From positions 53,501-117,500 of the forward strand of contig JAUZSP010000002.1 in NCBI GenBank assembly GCA_030949385.1: DNA of 64,000 bases, read 5' to 3'. This DNA is from Gammaproteobacteria bacterium. GTDB lineage: Bacteria; Pseudomonadota; Gammaproteobacteria; JAUZRS01. The notes under the pieces were generated by a model, which worked only from the letters and a program-made list of their open reading frames with translations, made no database searches and was not told the DNA's origin. The position numbers were made by a program, and so were the translations under genes. This document shows positions 15,785 to 24,300 of the stretch, one piece after another; the stretch's first letter is position 1, and each line of letters starts with the position of its first letter.

Positions 15785-17261
15785 GTTACTTTTGGGGATT
15801 GATTTTGGAACATCCACCAACTTCGTTACAAAGTACGATTTTTCTAAAAAGGATGCTGTCCCTGTGGCCAATATGGGTGGGTATGGCGGAACAAATATAT
15901 TTGATAATAATATCTACATCCAGAGTGAAGATAACTATGTGATTGGTGACAGTAAAAAACAACACTCTGATCCTGAGAACTTCTTTGAGGATGTTAAGCG
16001 GTATATCGTTGATGACAAAAAAAGGTACAGAGTTCCAAACCTGAATAACAGGGCTGTTTCAGCTCAAGATATAGCGGAGATGGTGTTTAAAAGTATTGCT
16101 AAAAAAGTGGAAGAAAATGAGAATAAAAAGATTGATGGGGTTGTTATTACGGTTCCTTATTCGTACGGTAAAAAATATCGTCAACGGTTGCAAGAGGCGG
16201 CAACCAATGCGGGGTTAAAGGTTATCAGGCTTATAGAAGAGCCTGTTGCTGCGGCCATATCCTATGGGATTTTTGGCGATGATATTAAAGAGGATAAAAA
16301 AGAGAAGATTGCCGTTTTTGATTTAGGTGGTGGGACATTTGATATTACTATTTTTGATTTTGAAAAGAGTGATGCACAGCACGCCAAAATTGAAGTGTTA
16401 AACACGGATGGCGTTGAAAACCTTGGTGGTAAGACAGTGGATGAACTGTTGTCTAAAAAATTTATGGATCATCTTAAAATAGATTACTCTATTTTTTCAA
16501 AAGATAAAGAGAGGATTAAATTTCAAAGTGAATTAAATAAGACTGCAAAAAATACAAAAGAACTTTTGTCTGAGAGTGATGAGGAGGAAATTTATGAGAA
16601 TGTCTCCATCAACGGCGAATCCAAAGAGTTGGAGTTGAATGTTTCAGTGGATGGCTTTAATGGTTGGTTAAAAGATAACAACATCCTTGGGAAGATAGAG
16701 GATGCTTTAGAGAGAGCTGTTTATGATATTGATTTAGAGCCTGAGGATATAGATCGAGTTGTTTTGGCGGGAGGCACTTCCACTATTCCTATCATTAAAA
16801 GCACGGTAGAAGCCTTTTTTGGTAGAAAAAGTGAAGCAAAAAAGGATTTAGGTGAGCTTGTAGGGCACGGTGCTGGAATCTTAGCTGGCTTGTCCGAAGA
16901 CAGTTCATTGAAATACACAGTGATTAGAAAAACATCTAAAAATATTGGTGTTGCCCGTGGTAATAAATTTAAAAAAATACTGCATAAAAATACAAAATAT
17001 GGAGAAGAGTCAGCACTAATGGGACAAAAGCTAATGAATAGAGAGGCGTCATCTTTAAATGTCACTTTTTATGAGGGTGATTCTGCAAAAATAGAAGACA
17101 GTGAAAAAATAGGTGTGGTGAAGATTAATGGAAAAGAGTTCTCTTCGGAGCAAATTTATATCTCTTTGATAAGAGAAGATAAAAGGGATTCAAAAATCAA
17201 GGCATTTTTTTATAATAAGGATAAAGATCGGGTTTTTGAAGGGTATTTAGAGGATGTATAG
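15777..17261 (+). CDS. Hsp70-type ATPase, short form
   Basis: 494 residues. Complete actin-fold ATPase: phosphate-1 LLGIDFGTSTN (5-15), VVITVPYSY (122-130), IEEPVAAAISYG (153-164), phosphate-2 AVFDLGGGTFDIT (179-191) and adenosine RVVLAGGTSTIP (327-338). After residue 385 only about 110 residues remain, forming beta strands (SLNVTFYEGDSAKI, KIGVVKINGKEF) like a reduced substrate-binding domain; there is no helical lid. It lies between the two candidate GrpE-like genes, overlapping the first by 8 bases and abutting the second, so it probably pairs with one of them. It is much shorter than DnaK (about 640) and is not a housekeeping chaperone. Peptide binding by the reduced domain is unproven. 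Confidence 0.9.
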   Translation: MDKLLLGIDFGTSTNFVTKYDFSKKDAVPVANMGGYGGTNIFDNNIYIQSEDNYVIGDSKKQHSDPENFFEDVKRYIVDDKKRYRVPNLNNRAVSAQDIAEMVFKSIAKKVEENENKKIDGVVITVPYSYGKKYRQRLQEAATNAGLKVIRLIEEPVAAAISYGIFGDDIKEDKKEKIAVFDLGGGTFDITIFDFEKSDAQHAKIEVLNTDGVENLGGKTVDELLSKKFMDHLKIDYSIFSKDKERIKFQSELNKTAKNTKELLSESDEEEIYENVSINGESKELELNVSVDGFNGWLKDNNILGKIEDALERAVYDIDLEPEDIDRVVLAGGTSTIPIIKSTVEAFFGRKSEAKKDLGELVGHGAGILAGLSEDSSLKYTVIRKTSKNIGVARGNKFKKILHKNTKYGEESALMGQKLMNREASSLNVTFYEGDSAKIEDSEKIGVVKINGKEFSSEQIYISLIREDKRDSKIKAFFYNKDKDRVFEGYLEDV

Positions 17262-18626
17262 ATGGGGTTTTTGAGTACGTTAAAAAAGTGGTTTGGCATG
17301 AGTAAGAACAATAAAGCCGATAATGAAAAGGAGTTGGATATGAGTGAGTGTAAAAATAGCCTTAATTTAGATTATGAAGGTGTTCAGAAGGCTTTTAATA
17401 AGATTAAGAGTAAAAGTAACAAGGATTTTTCTGGATTAGAAGATGCGTTGTCTGAACTGGAGGGAAAGTTTAATAACTTGGCAGAAAATAAAAAGCAGGA
17501 AGAGTTAAATGGAGTAAAATTTACTCAATTGAGTAAAGACCTAGGTGATTTGAAAAGTAAAAATAATGATTTAGGTCGCGCTGGCGTTATGAAAATTATG
17601 CATCGTATGGAAGAACAGAGGATATTATCTGAGCATGAACAGTTGCTTAAAGAGATTGAGTGTATTAAATACACTTTAACTGAGCTTGCAGAGGATGGGG
17701 GTAAAGCTAAATATCAGGAGAATTTTTTAAGAAAAATTTCAAACTTCATGAGTGAAATTGATAAAAAGATTAAGGGTATAGATTATTTTGCCTCTAGTAA
17801 GGATGTACATGAAATTTATAATAAAATAAAGGGGTTTGAAAGGGATAGTGATGCTTCGAGTAAACGGCTGGCTAATAAAATAAATGGGATTAAAATCCCA
17901 GAGCCTCAAAAAATTCCAAATGACTACCTAAAAAAAGATGATTTTGAATTAACTATTAATGAAAAACTGAAAGATATTAAGGATATAAAAGAGAGCAGTG
18001 AAAGTCTTGATGTGGTTCCGGCAAAACTGAATAGGATAGACGATGATCTAAAGAAGCTGTCTGAGAAAATGGATAATTTGCCATCTTCAAATGGGTTTCA
18101 GTCTCAGAAAAATATTCCAAAAGAAGAGAAGTCCATTGTCGATCTGGCTAAGTATATGACTGATGGTATTGCTCAATTTGAAAATATAGCAAAGGTATAC
18201 CTCTCTAAGGTGGATGAGTTAGAAAAAGTTGATAAGCGAAAAAATGAACATGAAGAGGCTTTGAAGAGAGAGAAGGAAGCTGGGCTTAAGGTGGGAGAGG
18301 ATAAAGGAAAAATCGATCTAATCAAAAAAATATATGATGATTTTCCAAAAAAGTTTGAGGAGATAAAGTCGTCTTTCGATGATCAGTTAAAAGAAAGGTT
18401 TGAAAAAGGTGAGGTTTTAGATATTAATGGTGAGAATATAAATGAATATCGCGCTTTGATTAACGACTCTATTGAGGGTGGTAAGTATAAAGTGATTTCT
18501 CCTGCGATAGTGTTCTTAGGGGGAGATGTTTTATTGAAGGCTAATGTTGTGAAGAAAGCCGCTGCGAAGAAAGCCGCTGCGAAGAAAGGAACTGATAAGA
18601 AAATTGATGGGAAGAAGGGGGATTAA
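17262..18626 (+). CDS. Long coiled-coil protein with GrpE-like end and Lys/Ala tail
   Basis: 454 residues, starting on the base after the previous stop. A short N-terminal segment (MGFLSTLKKWFGMSK, potentially amphipathic) is followed by about 330 residues of charged heptads (for example SKDLGDLKSKNNDLGRAG and KKLSEKMDNLP). Near the end, KYKVISPAIVFLGGDVLLKANVV (about 406-428) resembles the GrpE C-terminal beta element, as in the gene at 15032. The chain finishes in a basic tail KKAAAKKAAAKKGTDKK (about 429-445) encoded by a 15-bp tandem repeat. A role as an elongated exchange factor or tether for the Hsp70s is plausible. The first residues could associate with membranes and the basic tail with nucleic acid or lipid; neither is shown. 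Confidence 0.6.
   Translation: MGFLSTLKKWFGMSKNNKADNEKELDMSECKNSLNLDYEGVQKAFNKIKSKSNKDFSGLEDALSELEGKFNNLAENKKQEELNGVKFTQLSKDLGDLKSKNNDLGRAGVMKIMHRMEEQRILSEHEQLLKEIECIKYTLTELAEDGGKAKYQENFLRKISNFMSEIDKKIKGIDYFASSKDVHEIYNKIKGFERDSDASSKRLANKINGIKIPEPQKIPNDYLKKDDFELTINEKLKDIKDIKESSESLDVVPAKLNRIDDDLKKLSEKMDNLPSSNGFQSQKNIPKEEKSIVDLAKYMTDGIAQFENIAKVYLSKVDELEKVDKRKNEHEEALKREKEAGLKVGEDKGKIDLIKKIYDDFPKKFEEIKSSFDDQLKERFEKGEVLDINGENINEYRALINDSIEGGKYKVISPAIVFLGGDVLLKANVVKKAAAKKAAAKKGTDKKIDGKKGD
18551..18595 (+). repeat. 15-bp tandem repeat encoding KKAAA units
   Basis: AAGAAAGCCGCTGCG occurs twice in tandem and begins a third time, coding for KKAAA-KKAAA-KK. The GC-rich Ala codons contrast with the AT-rich surroundings, suggesting repeat expansion or separate origin of this tail. 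Confidence 0.8.
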
Positions 18627-18628
18627 TA

Positions 18629-20293
18629 ATGGTAAAAAATTATCTAGGAATTGATTTAGGAACAACGGAAAGTACCGTGTCTGTAATAGAGATTGAGACA
18701 CGAAGAGATCAGCCAATGGAAAAGTTAAGGACTTTAGATATTTATCAATATAACAGACATCATCAATTGGATAAAAATATTAAAGGGTTGCAGTCCAGTA
18801 TCTACATTGATAGAAAAAATAAAGTCGTCTATACGGGGGAGTATGCTAAAGAGCAATATTCTAGTGGAAATATGCCATTGAATACCATTCGTTCTATTAA
18901 AACACGAATAGGGGGTGGGTCTATGATAGAGGTGCCATTAAAAAATAATGGCTGGATCTCTTCTATTCGTTCAATTTTTGAGAAAGAAAATTTAAAAAGT
19001 TATAATATGACAGAGTTGTCAGCAATTCTTTTAAAGAGTATAAAAAATTCTGTTGAGAAACAGTGTGGTTCTGGTTTTGAGCAGGTGACCATCACAATTC
19101 CTTCTGGGTTTGATAGCGATGAGAGAAATGCCACCATAGCAGCTGGAGTGATGGCGGGTTTTAAAAAGGTAAATTTATTAGATGAACCCACAGCTGTTTT
19201 GTTAAATTTATTGAATTCGGAAGACGGTCTAACCGAAGTGTCGAGTGGTTTTTTTAATAAACAGAAGAACATTGTTGTTTATGATATCGGCGGCGGAACC
19301 CTGGATATCTCGGTTGCCAGTGTAGAAGACAATGAAGGTGATTTTGATGTAAGCATTGTTGGGCGCTCTAAAAGAATGGAGTTTGGTGGTGATGACATAG
19401 ATAAATACATTGCTTCATATTTTTTGCAAGAATTTGAAAAGATAAACCCTTCTATTGATGAAAGATCACCAGAAGTGCAAGCTAAAATTGTATCAAGAAT
19501 TGTTTCGCATGCACAAAAACATAAAGTAAACTTTAGCAAAAAAATAGAAAAAGTGTTGGGTAATCCCAGGAGAAGAGAAAGAGTAAAAGAGAGTGTGAAT
19601 TTTGAAATAATAGATGATTTAAAAGTGTCTGATTTAACTCTTTATGATAGCCTCTTAAGAGATATTTTATCTCCGATAATATCAGCCAATGGTCTGCTTA
19701 TAAACCCTCTGGACAGAGTGTTAAAGTCTTGTAAGTTAAACGTGTCTGATATTGATTTGGTCGTTCTGACCGGTGGTTCAGCTAAGTTTTATCTTGTTTC
19801 AGAGGTGCTAGAACGATACTTTCAAGGAATACATGTTGTCGATTTTACAGAATACAATGCTGTTTCAAAAGGTGCAGCTATTCATAGCTTTAATCAAGGT
19901 AATGAGGATTTAAAAAAGATTCAGATTAAAGATATTATGAGTGACTCTATTTATATTAAAAGAAAAAAAGGTTTTGATGAATTAATACCGCATAACCAAG
20001 CGTTAGACAGTAATGGGCAGTATGGTTTTGTCTTTGAAGATGTTTTGGATCGACTGGAGTTGTTTTTATATTATGGCTCAGAGGGTGAGGATAAGTGGAA
20101 ATACAGAGAGATAGGCGGGGTTTTTCATCCACTTGATCGAGGGTATGAAATAGGTGATGAAATAAATTTAGATTGGTCGTTTGATGAGAATAAGATTTTG
20201 AAAATTTTTTACAATGGATGTGAACTTGTTAGCTCTAGCCAAGTTAGAAAGCAAAGCAGTGAGCTGCTTGATGATTTTGAGTTGAAGGGGTAG
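18629..20293 (+). CDS. Hsp70-type ATPase, divergent fourth copy
   Basis: 554 residues. Phosphate-1 loop YLGIDLGTTEST (5-16); VTITIPSGFDSDERNATIAAG (153-173) in place of the usual VTVPAYF; LLDEPTAVLLNL (183-194); phosphate-2 VVYDIGGGTLDIS (216-228); adenosine motif VVLTGGSAKFYLV (378-390). The usual Pro of the adenosine loop is replaced and there are extra segments at about 19-55 and 300-340, so this is the most divergent of the four copies. About 130 residues after the ATPase core form a short beta region (QYGFVFEDVLDRLELFLYYGSEGEDKW) without lid. It follows the coiled-coil gene by 2 bases and precedes the 447-residue gene by 3, consistent with one operon. Substrate unknown. Confidence 0.9.
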   Translation: MVKNYLGIDLGTTESTVSVIEIETRRDQPMEKLRTLDIYQYNRHHQLDKNIKGLQSSIYIDRKNKVVYTGEYAKEQYSSGNMPLNTIRSIKTRIGGGSMIEVPLKNNGWISSIRSIFEKENLKSYNMTELSAILLKSIKNSVEKQCGSGFEQVTITIPSGFDSDERNATIAAGVMAGFKKVNLLDEPTAVLLNLLNSEDGLTEVSSGFFNKQKNIVVYDIGGGTLDISVASVEDNEGDFDVSIVGRSKRMEFGGDDIDKYIASYFLQEFEKINPSIDERSPEVQAKIVSRIVSHAQKHKVNFSKKIEKVLGNPRRRERVKESVNFEIIDDLKVSDLTLYDSLLRDILSPIISANGLLINPLDRVLKSCKLNVSDIDLVVLTGGSAKFYLVSEVLERYFQGIHVVDFTEYNAVSKGAAIHSFNQGNEDLKKIQIKDIMSDSIYIKRKKGFDELIPHNQALDSNGQYGFVFEDVLDRLELFLYYGSEGEDKWKYREIGGVFHPLDRGYEIGDEINLDWSFDENKILKIFYNGCELVSSSQVRKQSSELLDDFELKG

Positions 20294-20296
20294 TCA

Positions 20297-21640
20297 ATGG
20301 ATATATTAAATACGCTTAAAAAAGTTGAAAAGGCATTGGACTTAAGATTTGAACAAGATGGTTCTCTCTATGTATCAAAAGAAGATACTGAAAGCATCAA
20401 AAAGGCTTTGTATAGTTCAAGATTTCAAAACATTAATGCTTTCGTTAAAAAGCTGGGTAATAAAGTGGTTGGAAGAGTGATCTTACATAACAGTTGGTTG
20501 GTTAACTTTCATAACGATAAAAAAGAGTTGAAACGTATTTTTGATATTGTTGATAAAGATTTTTTAAAAGATATAGCAAAAGATGTGGTGGATGACAAGG
20601 TGTTTTCAACGCCTGAATTTAAAAATTTTATAAAGCAATATTATTTGGCGGGGGTTTCATTGAGATCTTGCTATAAATTATATGGGGATTCAACTGAATC
20701 AATCCAAAGTCGAGTGACTTGTTTTAAGCGGTATTTAAAAGAAGAGTATGTTTTAGAAAATACTGTGCCCAGTGTTTTGAAGTTTGTAGAGGGTGGTTTT
20801 AAGGATTATCCAGAGATATACAACTACATTCAGAACAAAGATTTTGGGTTTTTAAAATCTGTATTTAATGATTGCCCTGATAAGGAGCTGATAGTGGAAT
20901 GGATTATATCAAATAAAATAAGTGATAAGAAGGATAAGGTGTGGCGTAGTGTTTATTTGTCAAATAAGAGCGCAGCATTGAAAAAATCTATAGAGTATAT
21001 TGCCAGTGACCCACTGTGGGGTAACCGTACTACTAAGCACCTTATTCAAAAGATGTTGGCAAAGCTTAGTGCGGTGGATGGCTTTGAAGATAGTGTTGTG
21101 GATGTTTACAAGAATAATGGCGGTATTAGAATGTTGTTTTTGCATATGCTTGAGCCAGATAGATTTAAAAATAAACCGCTGGCGCATGCAATTTTGGATA
21201 GGTTTGAAACTATAGACTTGCCAAATAACAGCGAAGATCATGTGAAAAAAATCAGGGATGGAGAGAGTGGTTCAAGAGATGGATTTAAAACCAAGGATGA
21301 TGTTATTCAATCTATTTCTAAGGTTGGTCAAGACTTTACAAATTTAAAGACCTTGGAATACTACTGTTTTAAATTAAATAAAACAGGAGTCGAGGTTGTT
21401 ATTGATGCGTACTCTGAGCATCAGCGTGATGACAACTTAAGACTTATTGTATCCTATTTCTTGGCAAAATTTTTATCAAAGAAGCGTATGCCAAGTGTGT
21501 TTTGTGGGATAGACAGTGTGTGTTATATGGATGAGGTGGCAAGGTTTATTGAAGAGTTGAATATTAATACTGAGTTCTCTAAAGAGTTTCTTGTTAATAA
21601 TGGTAAGAATGATTTGTTGCTAAAGCTAAATCGCAGGTAG
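20297..21640 (+). CDS. Unrecognised 447-residue protein of the Hsp70/dynamin block
   Basis: No family recognised. The sequence is charged, soluble and predominantly helical, with helices of 15-25 residues throughout (KKLGNKVVGRVILHNSWLV, FLKDIAKDVVDDKVF, FKNFIKQYYLAGVS), reminiscent of an alpha-solenoid. No signal peptide, membrane segment or catalytic motif is evident. It begins 3 bases after the fourth Hsp70 stop and ends 34 bases before the dynamin gene, which has its own strong ribosome site. Its position suggests that it links the Hsp70 part to the GTPase or supplies recognition. AT-rich codon use is the same as its neighbours. Confidence 0.75.
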   Translation: MDILNTLKKVEKALDLRFEQDGSLYVSKEDTESIKKALYSSRFQNINAFVKKLGNKVVGRVILHNSWLVNFHNDKKELKRIFDIVDKDFLKDIAKDVVDDKVFSTPEFKNFIKQYYLAGVSLRSCYKLYGDSTESIQSRVTCFKRYLKEEYVLENTVPSVLKFVEGGFKDYPEIYNYIQNKDFGFLKSVFNDCPDKELIVEWIISNKISDKKDKVWRSVYLSNKSAALKKSIEYIASDPLWGNRTTKHLIQKMLAKLSAVDGFEDSVVDVYKNNGGIRMLFLHMLEPDRFKNKPLAHAILDRFETIDLPNNSEDHVKKIRDGESGSRDGFKTKDDVIQSISKVGQDFTNLKTLEYYCFKLNKTGVEVVIDAYSEHQRDDNLRLIVSYFLAKFLSKKRMPSVFCGIDSVCYMDEVARFIEELNINTEFSKEFLVNNGKNDLLLKLNRR

Positions 21641-21674
21641 GTTTTTAATTTTGATTTAATTAGGAGGTTGTTAA

Positions 21675-24107
21675 GTGAATAGTAAAGAGTTTGAGTTGAA
21701 AAAAATGCGTGAAATTAAAGGTCTTAACATTCAGAATGAATTTATTGAAAAGTTGTTAAGCGGCAATGGCCGCGCTGATATTTTAACTGATAAAAATGAG
21801 GCCGATATTAATGTTATTTATGAAGCCAGTAAAAAATACCTTCATAAGCTGGAGAGTAATGAGTTTGAAATAGCAATTGTTGGCTTGGAAAAGGCTGGGA
21901 AATCTACTTTTGCAAATGCACTAATTGAAAGTGATGTTCTTCCTTCAGCACCCGAAAGGTGTACGTTTACTTCTACCCGATTGGTGAGTGGTGGTGACAA
22001 AGCTACTGTTCATTTTTATGGTAAAGATGAGTTTGATGATATTTTTAAAAATCTTTTAGAAGAAATTGAGTACCCTGATTTTGAAAACCAAAGTCACACG
22101 TCTTTAAGTTCTAGTAGTTTTGATCGGTATTTTGAACAGTTAGAGGATAAAAATCCTCAGTTGTTTAAAAATCATGCGGGTAAGACGGATGAGGAGATAA
22201 AAGATATTTTGTCTTGTAGAGACAGGCTCACTCTAACGGGGAAGAGTAGGGTGTTTTCTGGTGAAGACTTACAGAAAGATGTGTTTAAATCCTATATCAA
22301 AGGTGATAACAAAGGCGCGGATACTTCTAAGCCCAGAAGTGTAAAAAGCATAGAGATTGAATCATCAAATTTGAAGCAGCTAGAAAGTGCCGTTATCTAC
22401 GATGTCCCTGGGTTTGACTCTCCGACCAAAATACATTTAAGACAAACGGAAGAACGGTTGAAAAAAGCAGATGCGATAATCTTGGTTACAAATGCAGGGA
22501 GAAACCCCAGCCTGCAGGGAACAACCCTCAGTGTTATTAACAAAAATACAGATGAAGACGGCATACCCCTAAAAGATAAACTGTTTGTTTTTGGAAATCA
22601 GATAGATACGGCCAACAGTGCTGGTGAAGCTGAAGGGAATAAAAAGACGCTTATTAAAGATGTGCTGAAGTATAAAATTGGAGAAAAGAAGCGAGTGTTT
22701 GTTGGGTCTGCACTTAAGTATCTTGTTGATAATGGTATCGTTAAGAAGGAGTTTAAGGGTGGTTTTGAGGTTGAATCTGGGATTGGTGAGATAAGAAAGG
22801 AGTTGATTTTTTATTATGAAAATGAACGATTTCAAATTTTAAAAAGAAAGATCGACTCAAATAAAAATAAGCTTAAATCAGTTTTTCAAGACGTTCTAAA
22901 TGTTCGAAAGAAAGGATTTGATGATAAATTTTCAGAGAATGAAAGGGCTAGGATTTTGAGGGGTTCTTGGAAGAATATAGAAGAACAGCTTGAAAGTGGG
23001 TTGAATGAATTTAAGTTTAAATTGAAGCATGAGATTTGGGGTGGTAAGTATTTTTCCGAAAAACTTAAAAAAGATATTGAAAATTTTGATTGTTTTCAAG
23101 AGATAAACGATGAGTTTGTTAAAAATATTAAAATGAATCAGGACGATAGTTTGACAACAGATGTTCCTGTGGAAAAAATAAATCAACAAATAAGGCGGTT
23201 GTTGCATAAAAAATACCTCGAGGGGTTTTCTAATCTTATTAACCAGATGACGGGTGAGAAATCTAGGGAGATTGAAAGCAGATTGCTGGATGTGTTTTCT
23301 GTGGCGGTTGCAGGAGAAGCAGACTCTATTATGTTTGATGAGATTAAAATAGACAGTAATGATTTTATAAAAACGCTTACTTCTGGTGTTGCACATAATG
23401 AAGGGCGGTTCACCTATTTGATTGAGCGTTTTTCTAGGGATGTCTTTGATGTTTTTATTTCTTCACCTGTTTTAAGTGGGGATAGACATGATAAGTTTAG
23501 AGTCTCATATGAAGAGATTTTATATTTAAATACTTTTTATGGTAAAGATGATGGTAGCTTGGTCGATGTTGTTTTGGGTGGAGAGCTTGGTGTTGGGGGT
23601 GGGTGGGTTGATAAAAATGACATTAATGAATTGATGGGTTTGGCTGACGAAATTGTTTCATTATCTGCTGATGGAATGAGCCTTGGCTCTGTTATTCGTC
23701 GGATGAAAAATGTGAAGAGTCGTATGGGTGTGTTTTCAAATGAAGTGAATTCTATGGCTGATTCAGATATTAAACGAGCAATTGAAAAAATTGATAGAAG
23801 TAAGACCGAGGATGAGGTGGTGAAAGAGATTAATAAGGATATTTCTAATTTGAAGGTTTGTTTGATAAAGTCTGTGGTGCCTGCTGTTAACTTAGAGTTG
23901 GTGTTCTTTAATGGTGTGGATAAACAGATCAAGCTGTTGATTGAATCATTTAAGTCGAGTGATTCAAAGGGGGGGCTGTTTGATGACTTTATTTCTAAAA
24001 TAGTTCTTAAAGTGAAACGATCAGAACTGGACGGAATTGATTTAAAGGTGGAGTCTTTAAAGATCCAAAGAGCATTTTTGGAAGAAATGGAAGCCTTCCC
24101 ATTTTAA
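21675..24107 (+). CDS. Dynamin-like GTPase
   Basis: 810 residues. The G domain occupies about 63-390: P-loop IVGLEKAGKSTFANAL (68-83), switch Thr within CTFTSTRL (96-103), G3 VIYDVPGFDSP (240-250) with DVPG, and a G4-like FGNQID (306-311) in place of NKxD. An insertion of about 100 residues (110-215) separates G2 from G3. The remaining 420 residues are helical, as expected for the stalk of bacterial dynamin-like proteins, with no obvious transmembrane pair; membrane contact, if any, would be through a paddle. The GTG start follows TAGGAGG, the strongest ribosome site in the block. Bacterial dynamins remodel membranes and several protect against phage. This one closes the Hsp70 operon. Confidence 0.9.
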   Translation: MNSKEFELKKMREIKGLNIQNEFIEKLLSGNGRADILTDKNEADINVIYEASKKYLHKLESNEFEIAIVGLEKAGKSTFANALIESDVLPSAPERCTFTSTRLVSGGDKATVHFYGKDEFDDIFKNLLEEIEYPDFENQSHTSLSSSSFDRYFEQLEDKNPQLFKNHAGKTDEEIKDILSCRDRLTLTGKSRVFSGEDLQKDVFKSYIKGDNKGADTSKPRSVKSIEIESSNLKQLESAVIYDVPGFDSPTKIHLRQTEERLKKADAIILVTNAGRNPSLQGTTLSVINKNTDEDGIPLKDKLFVFGNQIDTANSAGEAEGNKKTLIKDVLKYKIGEKKRVFVGSALKYLVDNGIVKKEFKGGFEVESGIGEIRKELIFYYENERFQILKRKIDSNKNKLKSVFQDVLNVRKKGFDDKFSENERARILRGSWKNIEEQLESGLNEFKFKLKHEIWGGKYFSEKLKKDIENFDCFQEINDEFVKNIKMNQDDSLTTDVPVEKINQQIRRLLHKKYLEGFSNLINQMTGEKSREIESRLLDVFSVAVAGEADSIMFDEIKIDSNDFIKTLTSGVAHNEGRFTYLIERFSRDVFDVFISSPVLSGDRHDKFRVSYEEILYLNTFYGKDDGSLVDVVLGGELGVGGGWVDKNDINELMGLADEIVSLSADGMSLGSVIRRMKNVKSRMGVFSNEVNSMADSDIKRAIEKIDRSKTEDEVVKEINKDISNLKVCLIKSVVPAVNLELVFFNGVDKQIKLLIESFKSSDSKGGLFDDFISKIVLKVKRSELDGIDLKVESLKIQRAFLEEMEAFPF

Positions 24108-24300
24108 ATTATCCGGTTGACATACAGGGTTGCCGTATTTGAGGGTTTTCATCACTCAAAGTGATCTCGAAAATCAGCCGAGATTCATTTTGCATTGACG
24201 GTTATTAGGGAAATTAGGTCTGTGCGGAATGCCCTCAATCACGTTGTTGGCACACACCGCTGCAAGAGCATGACTTACTGTATGTTTCTCCATATAATTT
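24108..24300. other. Right junction of the island, no supported gene
   Basis: 193 bases between the dynamin stop and trpC stop. It contains inverted-looking segments (TGAGGGTTTTCATCACTCAAAGTGATCTCG) and a short minus-strand open stretch coding VSHALAAVCANNVIEGI and beyond, to a stop at about 24177, without a start. This could be the worn end of an insertion sequence, but no matching opposite end was found near 10489. No clear U-run terminator follows the operon. Confidence 0.4.

Noticed and set aside
11008..20293. Interpretation as a housekeeping dnaK-grpE-dnaJ locus
   Set aside because: Four non-identical Hsp70s without lids, fused domains, no dnaJ, and AT-rich composition do not fit the standard heat-shock locus.
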